A stretch of 64,000 nucleotides of DNA, taken from contig JAOWBW010001454.1 of the NCBI GenBank assembly GCA_026119855.1, forward strand, positions 186,001 through 250,000, written 5' to 3'. The position numbers and the translations under genes were made by a program. Each line of letters opens with the position of its first letter. Within the stretch, counting starts at the first letter, position 1. Source of the stretch: Campanula takesimana. Lineage: Eukaryota > Streptophyta > Magnoliopsida > Asterales > Campanulaceae. The notes under the pieces are model-generated. The model had not been told where the DNA came from. It did no database searches and worked only from the letters and a program-made list of their open reading frames with translations. This document shows positions 48,752 through 61,386 of this stretch, in pieces.

Positions 48752-49015
48752 CGGCAGCTTCTTTCTCTCCCTCTCCATTATTTTCTTTTCTTTTGATGAA
48801 TAATAAGGAGGCTAGGGATTTAGGAGAGTATATATATATTATAGGGTTTTCAAATCCCTAATTAAAAATGATTCCTTTTCCTCTTAAATAATGACTCGGG
48901 CTTTTCTATTTTAACTTAATCACTTAAGCCCAATACTTTCTTTAATTCACTTGGCCCACTTAATAATAAAAAAATCCAAAATAAAAATAATGAGGCGAAA
49001 ATTTCAGGTATTACA
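47093..49015 (-). repeat. LTR of Tekay-type element D, copy 2 (uninterrupted, 3' LTR)
   Basis: It starts TGTAACGACCCG and ends GGTATTACA on the plus strand and is bordered by the reversed polypurine tract CTTTCCTCCTTAAAAG at about 49018. It is 1,923 bases. It holds CA-repeat blocks (48409-48485), a CT repeat (about 48723-48750) and a minus-strand TATA-like TATATATATT region. The single CAAGA at 47826-47830 is the empty copia target site. Confidence 0.92.
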
Positions 49016-49060
49016 TTCTTTCCTCCTTAAAAGAGTTTGGTCCACCAAACTAAACATACC

Positions 49061-51718
49061 TTAATCAAAAAACATGGCGGGATATGCCTCTCGTATCTCG
49101 CTCTCGAGCTCCCACATAGCTTCTTTTTCCGTATGGTTGCTCCATCGTACTTTCACATAAGGAATTTCCCTTTTCCTCAGGGTTTGATCTTTCCGATCTT
49201 CAATCTTCACAAGTTCCTCGTCATAACTCAAATCAGCACGAACTCTTAGTTGTTTATACTCGATCGCATGACTCGGATCGGGAATGTACTTCCTTAACAT
49301 TGACACATGAAATACATTGTACACTCCAGCTAGCACAGGTGGTAAAGCTAACTTATAAGCTACCATTCCCACATGTTCAAAAATCTCAAATGGTTCAACA
49401 TACCTTGGGCTTAACTTCCCACGAATACCAAACCTCATGACTCCTTTCGTTGGCGAAATCTCTAAGAATACATTATCGCCCAATTGAAACTCTAAATTGC
49501 GCCTTCGGCGATCGGCATATGACTTTTGTCTACTTTGAGCGGTTAATAACCACTTTCGGATTTGTTGTACCTTATCTGCGGTCACTTGAACAAGTTCTGG
49601 TCCAGTCAACTTTCTCTCACCAACTTCATCCCAGCAAGTAGGTGACCTGCACTTCCTTCCATACAATGCCTCGTACGGTGCCATTCCGATACTAGCATGA
49701 AAACTATTGTTGTACGTGAATTCTACTAGCGTCAAATGTTTGTCCCATGTTCCTTGCCAGTCCAACGACGTAGATCTCAACATATCTTCTAGAGTATGAA
49801 TAGTCCTTTCCGACTTTCCATCCATTTGTGGGTGAAAGGCTGTACTCATTGCCAATTCCGTACCCAATGCTTGTTGTAGACTTTTCCAGATTTTCAACGT
49901 AAACCTCGCATCCCTATCAGACACTATCGAAACTGGTATTCCGTGCAATCTCACAATTTCATCAATATACAACTTGGCCAATTTCTCTAACGAATCATTC
50001 ACCTTAGTCGCTACAAAGTGAGCCAACTTCGTAATTCTATCTACAATAACCCAAATTGCATTGTAGCCTCTCAACGTCCTTGGTAATCCTACCACCAAAT
50101 CCATAGCTATATGTTCCCACTTACACTCAGGAATAGGTAATGACTGTAGTAATCCTGCCGGTCTCTGGTGCTCACTTTTCACTTGTTGACACACCAAACA
50201 CTTTGATACAAACTCGGCTATATCTCTTTTCATATTGTTCCACCAGAATGTCTCTCTCAAGTTTCTATACATCTTCGTACTTCCAGGATGTATGGAAAAT
50301 CTCGAACATTGAGCTTCCTTTAGAATTTCCCTCTTTATATCCACATTGTCTGGTATCGATACCCTAGATTGGTACCTCATGATTCCATCTTCTCCCACAC
50401 GAAAATCATTTGCCTTCCCTTTAGCAATACTTTCATGCACTTTCATCACTTCTTCATCATTACCTTGTGCTTCTTTAATTCTAACCATAAGCGTTGGCTG
50501 AGCACTCATTTGAGCCAAATAACCCTTCACTTGCACTTCCATGCTTGAAATCTCAATGCGGTTCCACGCACTTTCCTCCTTAGAAATTAATGTTGCTAGT
50601 GTTCCACAGTTCTTTCTACTCAATTCATCTGCCACCTTATTAGTCTTCCCAGGGTGGTACAAAATCGTACAATCATAATCTTTCAGTAACTCCAACCATC
50701 TTCTTTGTCTCATATTAAGCTCCTTCTGGGTGAATATATATTTAAGACTTTTATGATCCGTATAAATCTGGCATGTCACCCCATATATGTAGTGCCTCCA
50801 TATCTTCAAATCAAACACCACTGCAGCTAACTCTAGATCATGGGTTGGATAATTCTTCTCGTGGCTCTTTAATTGCCTAGATGCGTAAGCTATAACCTTA
50901 TCATTCTGCATCAACACGCAGCCTAGTCTTTTAAGCAAAGCATCACTATATATTACAAATCCATCTGATCCCGATGGTAAAGTAAGAACTGGTGCGGACA
51001 CCAATCGTTGCTTTACTTCCTCAAAACTCTTTTCACATTCTTCTGACCAAACAAACTTAGCTCCCTTCTGAGTCAATCTCGTTAATGGTACTGACAACTT
51101 TGAAAAACCTTCTACGAATCTCCTATAATAGCCAGCTAGACCCAAGAAACTTCTTATTTCACTAACCGAAGTTGGTCTTTCCCAATTCACAATAGCTTCT
51201 ATTTTCGTTGGATCCACAGCAATCCCATCCTTTAACACCATATGTCCTAAGAATGATACTTCCTCCAACCAGAATTCACACTTCTTGAATTTATCATATA
51301 ACTTCTGCTCTCTTAAAATCTGCAGTACTGACCTCAAATGCTCTTCATGTTCTTCCTTGGTCCTCGAATACACCAAGATATCATCAATGAATACGATCAC
51401 ACACTTATCCAGAAACTTCTGAAATATTCTATTCATAAGTTCCATAAACGATGCCGGTGCGTTAGTCAATCCAAACGGCATCACTACAAATTCATAATGA
51501 CCATACCTTGTTCTAAAGGCCATCTTAGCTATATCCTCCTTCTTTACTCTCAGTTGATGATAACCAGGCCTCAAATCTTTCTTTGAGAAATAGCACGCTC
51601 CACGAAGTTGGTCAAATAAGTCATATATTCTTGGCAACGGGTATTGGTTCCTTTCTGTCACGTGGTTCAATTCACAATAGTTGATACATAACCTCATCGA
51701 CCCATCCTTCTGCTTCAC
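49061..51718 (-). CDS. Element D pol fragment: RT, RNase H, integrase, chromodomain
   Basis: An open frame of 885 residues, lacking gag, protease and the beginning of RT. RT shows [21 protein letters not shown] and the FIDDILVYS active site (about residue 111). In RNase H the usual YSDASKxGLG reads [10 protein letters not shown], an altered active-site neighbourhood. Integrase keeps an HPG...CLVCQQ zinc region and catalytic [16 protein letters not shown] and KSERTIH. The protein ends in a chromodomain. It is Tekay-type but clearly a different family from 33454-37923. The upstream part is cut at 51793 by the LTR of another element, so although the frame is open it is a truncated, dead copy. 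Confidence 0.9.
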   Translation of the reverse strand: MKQKDGSMRLCINYCELNHVTERNQYPLPRIYDLFDQLRGACYFSKKDLRPGYHQLRVKKEDIAKMAFRTRYGHYEFVVMPFGLTNAPASFMELMNRIFQKFLDKCVIVFIDDILVYSRTKEEHEEHLRSVLQILREQKLYDKFKKCEFWLEEVSFLGHMVLKDGIAVDPTKIEAIVNWERPTSVSEIRSFLGLAGYYRRFVEGFSKLSVPLTRLTQKGAKFVWSEECEKSFEEVKQRLVSAPVLTLPSGSDGFVIYSDALLKRLGCVLMQNDKVIAYASRQLKSHEKNYPTHDLELAAVVFDLKIWRHYIYGVTCQIYTDHKSLKYIFTQKELNMRQRRWLELLKDYDCTILYHPGKTNKVADELSRKNCGTLATLISKEESAWNRIEISSMEVQVKGYLAQMSAQPTLMVRIKEAQGNDEEVMKVHESIAKGKANDFRVGEDGIMRYQSRVSIPDNVDIKREILKEAQCSRFSIHPGSTKMYRNLRETFWWNNMKRDIAEFVSKCLVCQQVKSEHQRPAGLLQSLPIPECKWEHIAMDLVVGLPRTLRGYNAIWVIVDRITKLAHFVATKVNDSLEKLAKLYIDEIVRLHGIPVSIVSDRDARFTLKIWKSLQQALGTELAMSTAFHPQMDGKSERTIHTLEDMLRSTSLDWQGTWDKHLTLVEFTYNNSFHASIGMAPYEALYGRKCRSPTCWDEVGERKLTGPELVQVTADKVQQIRKWLLTAQSRQKSYADRRRRNLEFQLGDNVFLEISPTKGVMRFGIRGKLSPRYVEPFEIFEHVGMVAYKLALPPVLAGVYNVFHVSMLRKYIPDPSHAIEYKQLRVRADLSYDEELVKIEDRKDQTLRKREIPYVKVRWSNHTEKEAMWELESEIREAYPAMFFD

Positions 51719-51793
51719 AATAACACCGGTTCACCCCAAGGTGATACACTCGGTCTAATCAATCTCTTATCCAACAACTCTTACAGTTGCTCA

Positions 51794-54344
51794 TGTCGCG
51801 ACCCCGAACCCGCGGGTCCGGAATACGAGAGTTGGACGTCGACTTAAAACCAAAACTCTAAAATATAGAAGTTAAAAATTCCATTTGAACCCAAAAGATG
51901 ATAACACAAGGTTTTACAAATCCAAGTTTTAAATCAACAAAGTACATTTAACATAAGCTCCACAGCTTATACCCAAAAGAATAAAATATACAATTCTTAA
52001 TGACGTCAATACTGGTAAAACTATCCCCAAAAGGTTATACATTTAAATAATGTAAACCGATCCATAACAACCTGCCCCAAAATCTCAATCCTCTCGACGT
52101 CCTCCTCGATCCGCGAACTCTAATCCTTTTCCTCCTGGGGGGGGGTTAAGGAAAAACAAAGATGGAAATAAACGGGGTGAGATAAAATCTCAGTAAGTTA
52201 CTAATGCAACTACATGACATGCTATAATACAATAAACAATAAACAATGATAAATATCACATAGCATGTAACAATTAACAGTCAACAGATGGCAGCGGAAA
52301 GTAAACACATAACAAAGGATATTAGCCAAGGTTTCCCAACTGATAGAACCAATTAAAGGATCGCTGCGCAGCTTCAACAATCCACCAATCCATATCTTCA
52401 CAGTAGCATAAAAGCCGAAGAGAAAACCCCGGTCAGAAGCGAGCAATCAACCCATCAATCAAACAAACCATCTTCATAGCAGCATAAAAGCTGAAGAGAA
52501 ACCCGTTACCGGGACCAATAACAATGTAAAGTGCCACAAGGGGCGGGAGCCTTGCCACAAAGTCATTCTCCAAAATGATTAGCTAGAATACCCACAACGG
52601 AGCTAGCTCATCCCAACCAAGGCCAATCTGGATGAGGACAGAAGGACCAATGGGCGATGCTATACTGGACTTGGCTCGTGCCATTATAGCATTATCCATT
52701 GCCTGACTCGATACACAATTTAACCAGCTGGACTTTCAATAATGCTAAGTAATGAATACTAGCTTTAAAAACATCAAAAGGGTTCCAAAGTAGGGAACCG
52801 CACCAATTAATCACCATAAAAGATGCAAATGATTACTCAAGAAGAGTTCAACAACAATAAACAAAAGGAGTTTCTCATAAAAGAGTCCAACAACATTGAC
52901 CATTAAAACATAATGATTTCAAGATAAGGCACGTACCAAATACATCCTAATATGATATCCACAAGTTAATCATAAAGAGCACAACCCAAACGGTCGCTCA
53001 CAAATGGCATAATGACTATTACCAAAATGACCCTAAACATTTACTCAAAAGGTATACTAGGGCTATGAACTCAACCATCTCATCACACCTGGAATTCCAA
53101 ATGAGAAATCCGAATGAATACATCTTAAGGTTAATCAAACCGTAGGTACCCAAATGCCAATTCACGCTTTATCTCCGATCCTAACGAACCCATTCTAAAC
53201 ACCCCAAACGAATCCGAAAGGTTACACTTATTAGAACATGATCACGACAGGACTAAAACCTATACCTTGGTATTCAATAACAACCCTCTAGGTACTATAG
53301 GACATCGCCTAAAACCCAGACCAAGTCTTACTCGAAAATCAATTCGGTTGGAACAAACACGAATACATCATAAGATGCCCAAACAATACTTGATCAAATT
53401 ACATAACACTATTGTTCACAAAGGAACCAATTTAAATTACTAAAGTGTTCCACGGTGTTATCTTAAGTTAATTAGGGGAAGGAACCCTAAACTAGTTAAG
53501 CCATTTAGTTTAAACAAGCAAAAAGGGCAATTTTCCTAGCAGGCGGGCGGGCGGGCGCCTGGGCCGGGGCGAGCGCGCGCCTGTTTGACCAGAAGGTCTG
53601 GCCGCTAGAAGAAGGGGGTGCAGGCGGGCGCCTGGGTCAAGGCGAGCGGGCGCCTGGTCTGCGTTCTGGGCGGAAAACAGAGCTGGGTTCATCAAATTCC
53701 TTACCATTTCCATACCATTATCATAACACCCAAAATCAACACTCCCAACACGATTCCTAAGGTATCCAAACATCATTAAACCAAAAAGGGGACCTTAACA
53801 ACACCCTTTATCAACCAAAAATCAAGACCAAAATCCCACATTCAAGATTTCACCATTTTTAACCAAAAACTCAAATAAATTCCAAACAAATTCAAAACCC
53901 AACCAAACTTCAAATATAACACATCAAGCATTATCTAAACATGATTCATGTTTTAAGAAATGAGAAATAACAAGAGGAAGATGATGGAAATGTAGAGAGA
54001 AGGTAGAGAGAAAACTTACCTTTTTCACCCATGAAAGAGAGAGAGAGAGAGAGATGGCTGGGAATGAAGAGAGTGAGGGAGAAGATGAGTAGGGAGGGAG
54101 TAGTTAAAATGATTTAAAGAACATAGGCTTAGGCCCCCTCCTCAACACTACACACAAAACTTACACTCCATACTTACAATTAAGACCCAACAATACTACA
54201 CTAACCCAAATAAAATGCTAGGCATGAATTATTATAACTCATAAATTATTAATTAAGTAATAATTTAAATACATAATTAAGCAAATAAATAAATAATAAT
54301 TATTTATCACCAATAAAATAGAGCCTAGTTTTCGGGTCGTGACA
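51794..54344 (-). repeat. LTR E: 3' LTR of a second gag-only Tekay element
   Basis: It starts TGTCGCGACCCC and ends GGGTCGTGACA, followed by the reversed polypurine tract. It is inserted into element D's RT; the five bases before it are GCTCA. The cassette at 53537-53660 has four GGCGCCCGCC-type copies in two pairs (read on the minus strand), matching the plus-strand LTR at 1224-3902 and differing from LTRs A to C. Confidence 0.9.
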
Positions 54345-56100
54345 TTCACTCCCCCTTAAAGAAAATTTGGCCCGAATTTTAACGAGACCTACCCGAAAGA
54401 TCAAGTAGCCATTAATACGATAGTTCCGTCATTTCCCAAATTCCTCAATCATCCATTCTAAACCACCACGTAGTAACCTTAAATAATGTTCACCATATCA
54501 CGACCTCTCGCACATAACTTCCTTCAATCATAACCTTCACTACTAATTAGAATCCATAATCGAAATTGGAGAATCCCAATTGCTCCCAAAACATAACTCT
54601 CGAGATATCCTAAGCTCGTCTTATTCATAACCTTAATTACACTGCAAAGGTGTTTCCTTTTGTAAATCACATACTTAGTAGTATTCCCCAGAAATTCAAA
54701 ACATCACCATCCCGAGCCTAATTAGCTTTTAAAATATAAAAAGGCTAAATGAATTTCTATTTCCACAATATTCATCGAAATGGCTACATCTCTATGGATT
54801 ACCATTATAGTGCTTTCACCTTGAGTTAACACCTTAAATTAATAGTACCATACAACCCAAAATTTCCCGTACAAAGTGTCCACTTAATCTATGTTATACT
54901 CTCATCCCTTCATTAATCCGGTCTTGAAACCTAAACAATTCAATATACTCAATAGTCCGCAAAACGATCCAAATTTCATCTTCAAAAGATTTTCTCTAAC
55001 TCCCATTTAAATTATAATCCGTGCTCATAAACCCAAGGAAATCAACAAATCTCAAATCCTCAATAGCTAACCCAAGTTAGTCTCTCACGCATACATTTAT
55101 TAACCTAATGATACTTAGGCTCAATGGTACTACCAAAATCATAAACTAATTAGCTAGCCTCATTCCAATAGCTCCATTACCAAATCACAATATTCTTTAA
55201 TTATGCCCAAATATTGATACTCGACTTTCTTCACATACCCTTGGTCCAAATCGCGAAACGCCACCAAGGAGAGATTTAGGACCATAGAACCACTATCTAA
55301 CCAAAATTCAAAATGCCTCTAACATAGATCGAGAAATTGTTACTCTCCCAAAATATACTTATTAGTCCTTTCTAACTTAACACGCTTACCACCATTATCG
55401 ATTATACATTCCACCATACACTCATTACCCATAACAATTCACGCGTCCCTCCATACTAATCAATCTCGATGTACTCACGGAGATGTACTAAAAGGAAACG
55501 AAATCTCTTAACAAGAAACCCTCGGTAGAATCCTCAACCTTTACAACTCAACCGTTACAATATAGATATTGATCTAATTATCAGTACTACAACCTTGTAC
55601 CACACAATGCAATTTAACTCCTAGCTTCTCCTCAAACACTAGGTACCATTCGGAAGCAAATGAAAATCTTACGAATGATAAATACACCCAACAAATTGAC
55701 CGAAACTAAATACTCGGATTTCAATTAAGAAAAGATAGGTATAACCCTTCCCAAAGGAACGGTCTCAAACAGTTTTAAGAAATTAGGAATGGAGAATACA
55801 TCAATCCCCCTACAACAATCGACTAAAGCAATAGTAACATCAAAATCTTGTAATAGCAACATGGCTAATTAGCAGGTGAGACATGACCATACTTAAGCAC
55901 ATCATAAGCACATAAGACTTTATCAGACACCCTAAACTCCTCCATAGGAGTAGACACCTACAACACATAAGTCAAAGACTCAGAAGAAATAAATGCAACT
56001 AAATGCACAGAAACACATAGATGCGATGATCCTATAATGCACGCGCTCACTCTCACGACGCTAAATAATACCTCCTGAAATTTATCCGTTACCTGGTGAG
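54345..56100 (-). mobile_element. Non-pol internal tail of the second gag-only Tekay element
   Basis: It shares its order and sequence with 27662-29374 and with 1-1223. A decayed protease piece is near 55860-55950. The remaining 1.5 kb shows no RT or integrase motif. Confidence 0.75.
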
Positions 56101-57181
56101 TGCTGATTGATCGCAATTACTCTACCCTATACCTTAGGGTTCCCCGAAGCATCTCTCTTCTGACCCGGTGAAGTACTGGTTCCTGTTCCTGATAATTGAA
56201 CCTTAAGCCTTGGACAATCCTTTATGAAGTGACCCAGTTGACCACAATTGATACATTTCCCTTGCTTCTTCCAACACTTATCCTCCAAATGGCCTTGTCT
56301 CTGACAGTAAGTGCAAAGCCACCTACCTTGTTTCCCTTGTTTCCTAGAGTAGTACCCGGATTCCCTAGCGCGGTTTGTTCTTTAAACTGAGACGGTGCTC
56401 CCAAATTACCTCGGTTATCTGAACGGTGTTGTGGTTGAGATTTAGCATGGCTTACTTGTTTACCCGTATTTGCAACCTCGATCTTCCTCTTATGCTCCCC
56501 AATATCTTGCTCGATCAAGTATGCCCGGTCTAACCGCATCCTGAAATGTCACAATCCTCTGGGATATAAGTTGAGTATGAATAGAAGTCTTCAAACCCGG
56601 ATGAATCTCATAGCCTTCTGTTCTTCGGTCCCACAAGATAGTCACAATACCGGGCTAATTCTGCGAACTTAGCCGAGTATTGAGCTATAGACATCAAACC
56701 TTGCTCTAAGTTGAGAGCTCGATCTCCTTTCGGTTTTGATCCACTACCGGAATGAATGCTCCTTGAACTTTCGCACAAACAATCCCATGCATACACTGTG
56801 TGGGTATCATCCCAACTCGCTTTAACACCCTTCCACCAATGCTCGGCGGCACCCACAAGTTTCTAAGCCGCCAAACCGGACCTTATCTTCATCGGTGCAA
56901 CCAAAAACATCATAAATTTTCTCCATCGACTCAATCCATAGCTCGGCCTTCCTTACATCGGGTTCCCCATTGAACTCTACCGGTTTCAATTTCAGAAATT
57001 GTTCCAATCCATAGCGGGGTGGTGGTGCTTGTTCTACCCTCGGACCTTGATCATGTATGGCCTTCATGGCCGCCTCAAACATGCGAAACATTGCACGGGC
57101 TTCATCCCTCGTTTCATTCTGACTTGCATTACCGGTACTACTCACCACTCCTTCTACGAACCATTGTAACAAGTACTGCAT
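56101..57181 (-). pseudogene. Decayed Gag of the second gag-only Tekay element
   Basis: This is the same Gag type as 29375-30475: [15 protein letters not shown], then [30 protein letters not shown], and a zinc-knuckle region near 56215-56310. The frame is broken several times by one-base losses between about 56500 and 56900. The pieces 56822-57181, 56608-56856 and 56222-56539 are consecutive parts of one former protein. One-base losses also continue in the LTR up to the gap, so local sequence error is a possible cause. Confidence 0.85.
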
Positions 57182-57283
57182 AAAACATCAACCGTTAATC
57201 ACTCCGCACACTACTACCCACCTAGGTCCATACTAATCACCTAGACTTATACTTAGAGCTAATGCCATAGCTCTGATACACAC

Positions 57284-57518
57284 TGCCGCGACCCCGAATC
57301 CGCGGCTCCGGAATACTCGAGCGGACGTCGACTTAAAACCAAAACTCTAAAATAAGAAGTTAAAAATTCCATTTGAACCCAAAAGATGATAACACAAGGT
57401 TTACAAATCCAAGTTTTAAATCAACAAAGTACATCTAACAAAGCTCCACAGCTTATACCTAAAAGATTAAAATATACAATTCTTAATGACGTCAATACTG
57501 GTAAAACTATCCCCAAAA
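57284..57518 (-). repeat. LTR F: 5' LTR of the second gag-only element, cut by gap
   Basis: It starts TGCCGCGACCCC (family TGTCGCGACCCC) right after CTCTGATAC, the remains of the initiator-Met primer-binding site at about 57269-57281. Only the first 235 bases are present before the N run. Confidence 0.85.
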
Positions 57519-57618
57519 NNNNNNNNNNNNNNNNNNNNNNNNNNNNNNNNNNNNNNNNNNNNNNNNNNNNNNNNNNNNNNNNNNNNNNNNNNNNNNNNNN
57601 NNNNNNNNNNNNNNNNNN
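57519..57618. other. Assembly gap of 100 N
   Basis: Exactly 100 N, the conventional placeholder for a scaffold gap of unknown length. The element types on the two sides are unrelated, so nothing should be inferred across it. Confidence 0.99.
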
Positions 57619-60230
57619 TTCAAGCAGTTGGAATGGAACGGACATGACCATGCTCCCAAACTCAATGTCTATTTCGATCATGCCCATGACTGTACGGGCG
57701 GTGCTGTTATAACCTCGGATTACTTGAGTAGAAGGCTTCAAATCGGAATCCTTAAGCCCCAGTATGGCCCATGATTCTTCCAGGCATGAGGTTGAGTGCG
57801 GAACCACCGTCCACTAAGACTCTTGAGATGGGCCTCCCCTTTGCTCGTACCTTGAGGTAAATAGCCTCGTTGTGGTCGGAACAAAATGGTGGAAGGTCCA
57901 TATCGGCAAAGGTGATGACGTTGCCAAAATGAATGTGACCGATCATTGCCGTGAGGTCCTCGGGAGTAGTATCGTGAGAAATTGATGTATCATCGAGATT
58001 ACGGATGACAAGATCTCGGTGTTTCTTTGAAGATGCGATGAGGTCCCAAATAGAGATGTTGGCTTGAGTTTTCTTGAGTTGGACAAGTAGAGGATCTTCG
58101 GGAGTGTCGCGAGCTTGCGGCCTTTGAGAAGAGGAACTTGGTGCGGAAGTGGAAGGGTTGCTTGCTATGACTCGACCGGATCGAGTTAGCATATTGACGT
58201 TCCCATCTTGCTTCTTTTTCCTATTCTCTAGTACTTCCCTCATTACCTCATCGTAAGTCACAACATAACAAGAATTGTCAAGTTTATTCATAACATTGGG
58301 GCCCCTATTCACAATTGGGATTGAATGGGTGGTCCCCTCGAGTTCTCCTATCTCTATTACATTGACATGTTCGCCATTAGTCACTACAAATTTCTTTCTT
58401 GTCTATGAGATCTTGAATGACCAAATAGAGATGTTGGCTTGAGTTTTCTTGAGTTGGACAAGTAGAGGATCTTCGGGAGTGTCGCGAGCTTGCGGCCTTT
58501 GAGAAGAGGAGCTTGGTGCGGAAGTGGAAGGGTTGCTTGCTATGACTCGACCGGATCGAGTTAGCATGTTTACGTTCCCATCTTGCTTCTTTTTCCTATT
58601 CTCTAGTACTTCCCTCATTACCTCATCGTAAGTCACAACATAACAAGAATTGTCAAGTTTATTCATAACATTGGGGCCCCCATTCACAATTGGGATTGAA
58701 TGGGAGGTCCCCTCGAGTTCTCCTATCTCTATTACATTGACATGTTCGCCATTAGTCACTACAAATTCTTTCTTGTCTATGAGATCTTGAATGACATTGC
58801 GGAGAACGAAGCATTCCTCAGTGGTGTGGCCACTATATTGGTGGTAGCCACAATATTTGTGGTGAGCATGATTGGGGTTGACCGTCTTGGGTTGGTACCC
58901 TTGTACTGTGACTTGACCCTTTGCTTTGAGGACTTCGAAAGCTTCGGTTTGAGTCATGCCTTGGAGAGGCGTGTAGACACGGTCATTTCGAGACTTCTTC
59001 CCTTGGGGTGGAGGAACCTTTTTGTAATTTCCCTTGTCGATAGTGACGGCGTTGACCGAGGCCTCTTTTGTGGAGTTGGAAGCGGCCTTGTAGCGGTAGA
59101 TAGGAGCACTTTTCTTGAATTCCTTGAGCAACTCGTCCATTCGGACTCCCGCCTCATACATTTGGGAGAAATCCGCATAGCAAGCCCCACTTAGGTGGGT
59201 GCGGAGATCAATTTTGAGACATTTGAGAAAGATGTCCATTTGCTCCTTGGTATTTGGCCTTTCCACAATCTCGGAGAGTTTATCATTCCATCTCCTTGTG
59301 AAGTCGATGAAGGACTCGTGTTCTCGTTGAGTAGTGTTCTCTAGCTCTTTCCTTGTGGGCCGGTGAGTGGTGTTGCCTTGGTATTGGTTCTTGAAGGCAA
59401 GCATGGCGGAGTCCCAATCAAGACGGACAGTGAGCGGAGAGTAGCATACCAATCTTTTGCCGCCCCCTCGAGAGTGAGAGGAAAGCATTGATCCATCACC
59501 TTGGGGGAGACCTTCTTCGGAACCATTGCCCAAATATAAGTCTCAATGTGAGCCATAGGACAAGAGTTGCCCTTAAATTTGCTTATGTCGGGCATCTTGA
59601 ACTTATCAGGAAGAGCGGCCATAGTACTCGTGAGGATGGATGATTGATAAAGGCTTGTGTCGGAGCCTTTCCTCATGTTGAGCCTATTGAATTTTTGGTC
59701 GATGTAGGCCATGATAGAATCCACCATTTTGGGCTCATTGTTCTCGGAACTTGGCTCTCCCACTTTCTTGGTGCGGGTGTTGACATAATGAATTTTGAAC
59801 AAACCTTCGGTCCATTCGGATTCGTCATCGTCATTTTTGCTCTTCCCTTGGCAAGATTAGTGAGCTTTTCTTTCATTAGCTCCATCTCGGCCTCGTGGGC
59901 CTCCCTTTGGTTGTCGAGGTGGGATTGCCAAATGTCGTCTTTGCTTTGTGCCTCCTTATTAATGGTGGAGACTTTCTCTTGGAGGAGTTGGACCATGGTT
60001 GCGAGTTGCTCGAGAGTCATGGTATTGTTGGTGTTGGAGCCGCCGACCATTGTTGATGTAGGAGCTGTTGGAGTGATCTCTTCACGGACTAACCGATTTG
60101 CCGAATCCCGGTAGACTCTGTAAGTACCAATTGAACCTATATTGCAGAAGAGGCCCTTGTCGGTCTTGAGTAACACATGCGGTCCACGAAGAGGCTTAGA
60201 ACACACAGTTGGGCACACGACTCGAACCAC
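57619..60230 (-). pseudogene. Tat-lineage Gag-protease, frameshifted
   Basis: The minus-strand order starts with an N-terminal coiled-coil-like region (LEQLATMVQLLQEKV, 59673-60230). The Gag core follows (FKMPDISKFKGNSCPMAHIE, LEGAAKDWYATL, ELENTTQREHESFIDFTRRW), then a cysteine/histidine motif (KYCGYHQYSGHTTEECF). A protease start, RVLVDGGSALNLMPG, lies near 57800. The D-G-G-S protease motif and the Gag style point to the Tat/Ogre side of Ty3/gypsy. There are frameshifts near 59780 and 59400, and a 375-base direct duplication (58046-58422 and 58421-58795) that ends one frame early. RT and later domains would lie beyond the gap. Confidence 0.85.
58046..58795 (-). repeat. Tandem direct duplication inside the Tat gag gene
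   Basis: Two adjacent copies of about 374-375 bases, almost identical, joined at CCAAATAGAG. They encode the NGEHVNVIEIGELEG to KKTQANISIW segment. Copy 1 has one extra T near 58391. Because the unit is not a multiple of three, the duplication shifts the frame. Confidence 0.92.
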
Positions 60231-61367
60231 ATAAGAAAAGACTCTTTTTTTTTTTTATAAGTCGGAGGGAATGGATCCCTTTTGGGGTTTCTAAGAAAAT
60301 AATGGAATCGTCACACTAGTATATAGACCATCTCGCGGTCCCATATACTCATCGGATTCCATCGCGTTTGTGAATCCTACATGTATCGGGATTAAACTAA
60401 ATTAATGTAGTAAAGCATACATGCGGGGACGGATTTTTATTTTCGTCCAAAATAACCACTTTTGGGGACGGATTTTTATTGCGTCCGTTTCAACAAGTTG
60501 GCATGTATGATTTGAAGACATTAGTTTAGGGAAATCTCGGTACATGGAAACCGACTTGAGTCACGGAGTGTTAGACCCTAACTAGAATTGTGTGGCTTTT
60601 GCTCGGCTTGAATATGAGGCTCAAAGGTCACCCCCGGCATGTAGTCATGAACTACGCCACGGGCTGAGGTTTACCGCTTCGAAAGAGCCAAGGTCGAGTG
60701 GAGCTTGAAACTTTCTAGGACGGGCCTCGACGGGTTTGGGGTTGGACTTGTGCGACTCGATAGTGAGCAATTCATAGGAATATGTGCATGTAGTGTGAGG
60801 TCTAACAGGTGACAAAATATTTTTTATATATTTTTTTTTTCAAAAGAAATAAAAAAAAAACAAATAAGCACATAATTACAACTTTTGAATCACCCGTGTG
60901 ACCGATAAAATAGAACATAAAATTAAAACAGTCCGAAGTTCAGAATAACCACTGATGCAGGCAACTGTGCCCACACCCCCATCATACTGCTCTGTTCTGA
61001 GACCTGTTTATGTTCTGGGAACCAACCCAGAAGCGTGCGCCTCTGAGTGTTGATACGAGACGCGCGTGCATGGCGTGATGCTATTGGGAGGCGCGCGCTT
61101 CTGGGCACACCTGTCAGATTGTCAGATTTTGGACTCAGGGGATTGTCCTGGTCCTATGTGTATATTGTAACCCTTGCAGAAATGATTAGTGGAGAATAGC
61201 AGAAGAAGAAGATGAAGAACATGAAGAAGCGGGCGATTCTGGTCCTTGATTCGGGATGCGCGCGCCTTAGGCTGAAGAGGCCAGAAGCGCGCGCTTCCCC
61301 CATCAGGAGTCAGAATGCCCAGAAAAGATGTAGATTTTGATCAGAATGCAAGTTTAACCCTCAAACG
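60231..61367 (-). other. 5' leader of the Tat-lineage element, non-coding
   Basis: This lies between the primer-binding site and gag. It holds a GGGGACGGATTTTTATT direct repeat (about 60425 and 60465), A- and T-rich runs near 60830, and two groups of GCGCGC motifs (61030-61097 and 61255-61302) like those in the LTR. No reliable reading frame was found. Confidence 0.55.
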
Positions 61368-61385
61368 TCCCCAGCGGAGTTGCCA
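61368..61385 (-). other. Primer-binding site of the Tat-lineage element
   Basis: On the minus strand, TGGCAACTCCGCTGGGGA lies one base after the LTR end. It fits the TGGCGACTCC...TGGGGA sites of Tat/Ogre elements, which are described as tRNA-Arg-primed. Confidence 0.75.
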
Positions 61386-61386
61386 C

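Larger units (their letters stand above)
43053..49670. repeat. Second copy of a ~6.6 kb tandem segmental duplication
   Basis: It repeats 16397-21115 plus 41251-43049 in the same orientation and order: start of the mobile-domain gene, Tat 3' UTR and LTR, copia relict, element D LTR, and end of pol. The join at 43047-43052 lies in a short A-rich microhomology. The copies differ by scattered substitutions and small indels: 66 extra bases at about 43061-43126, an extra palindrome unit near 44825, and a 20-base duplication in copy 1 near 18585. Copy 2 lacks the copia insertion. Confidence 0.93.

Noticed and set aside
58700..60114. Plus-strand frames of up to 164 residues opposite the Tat gag
   Set aside because: Shadows of the coding strand; no family motif and no conservation across the internal duplication as a protein.
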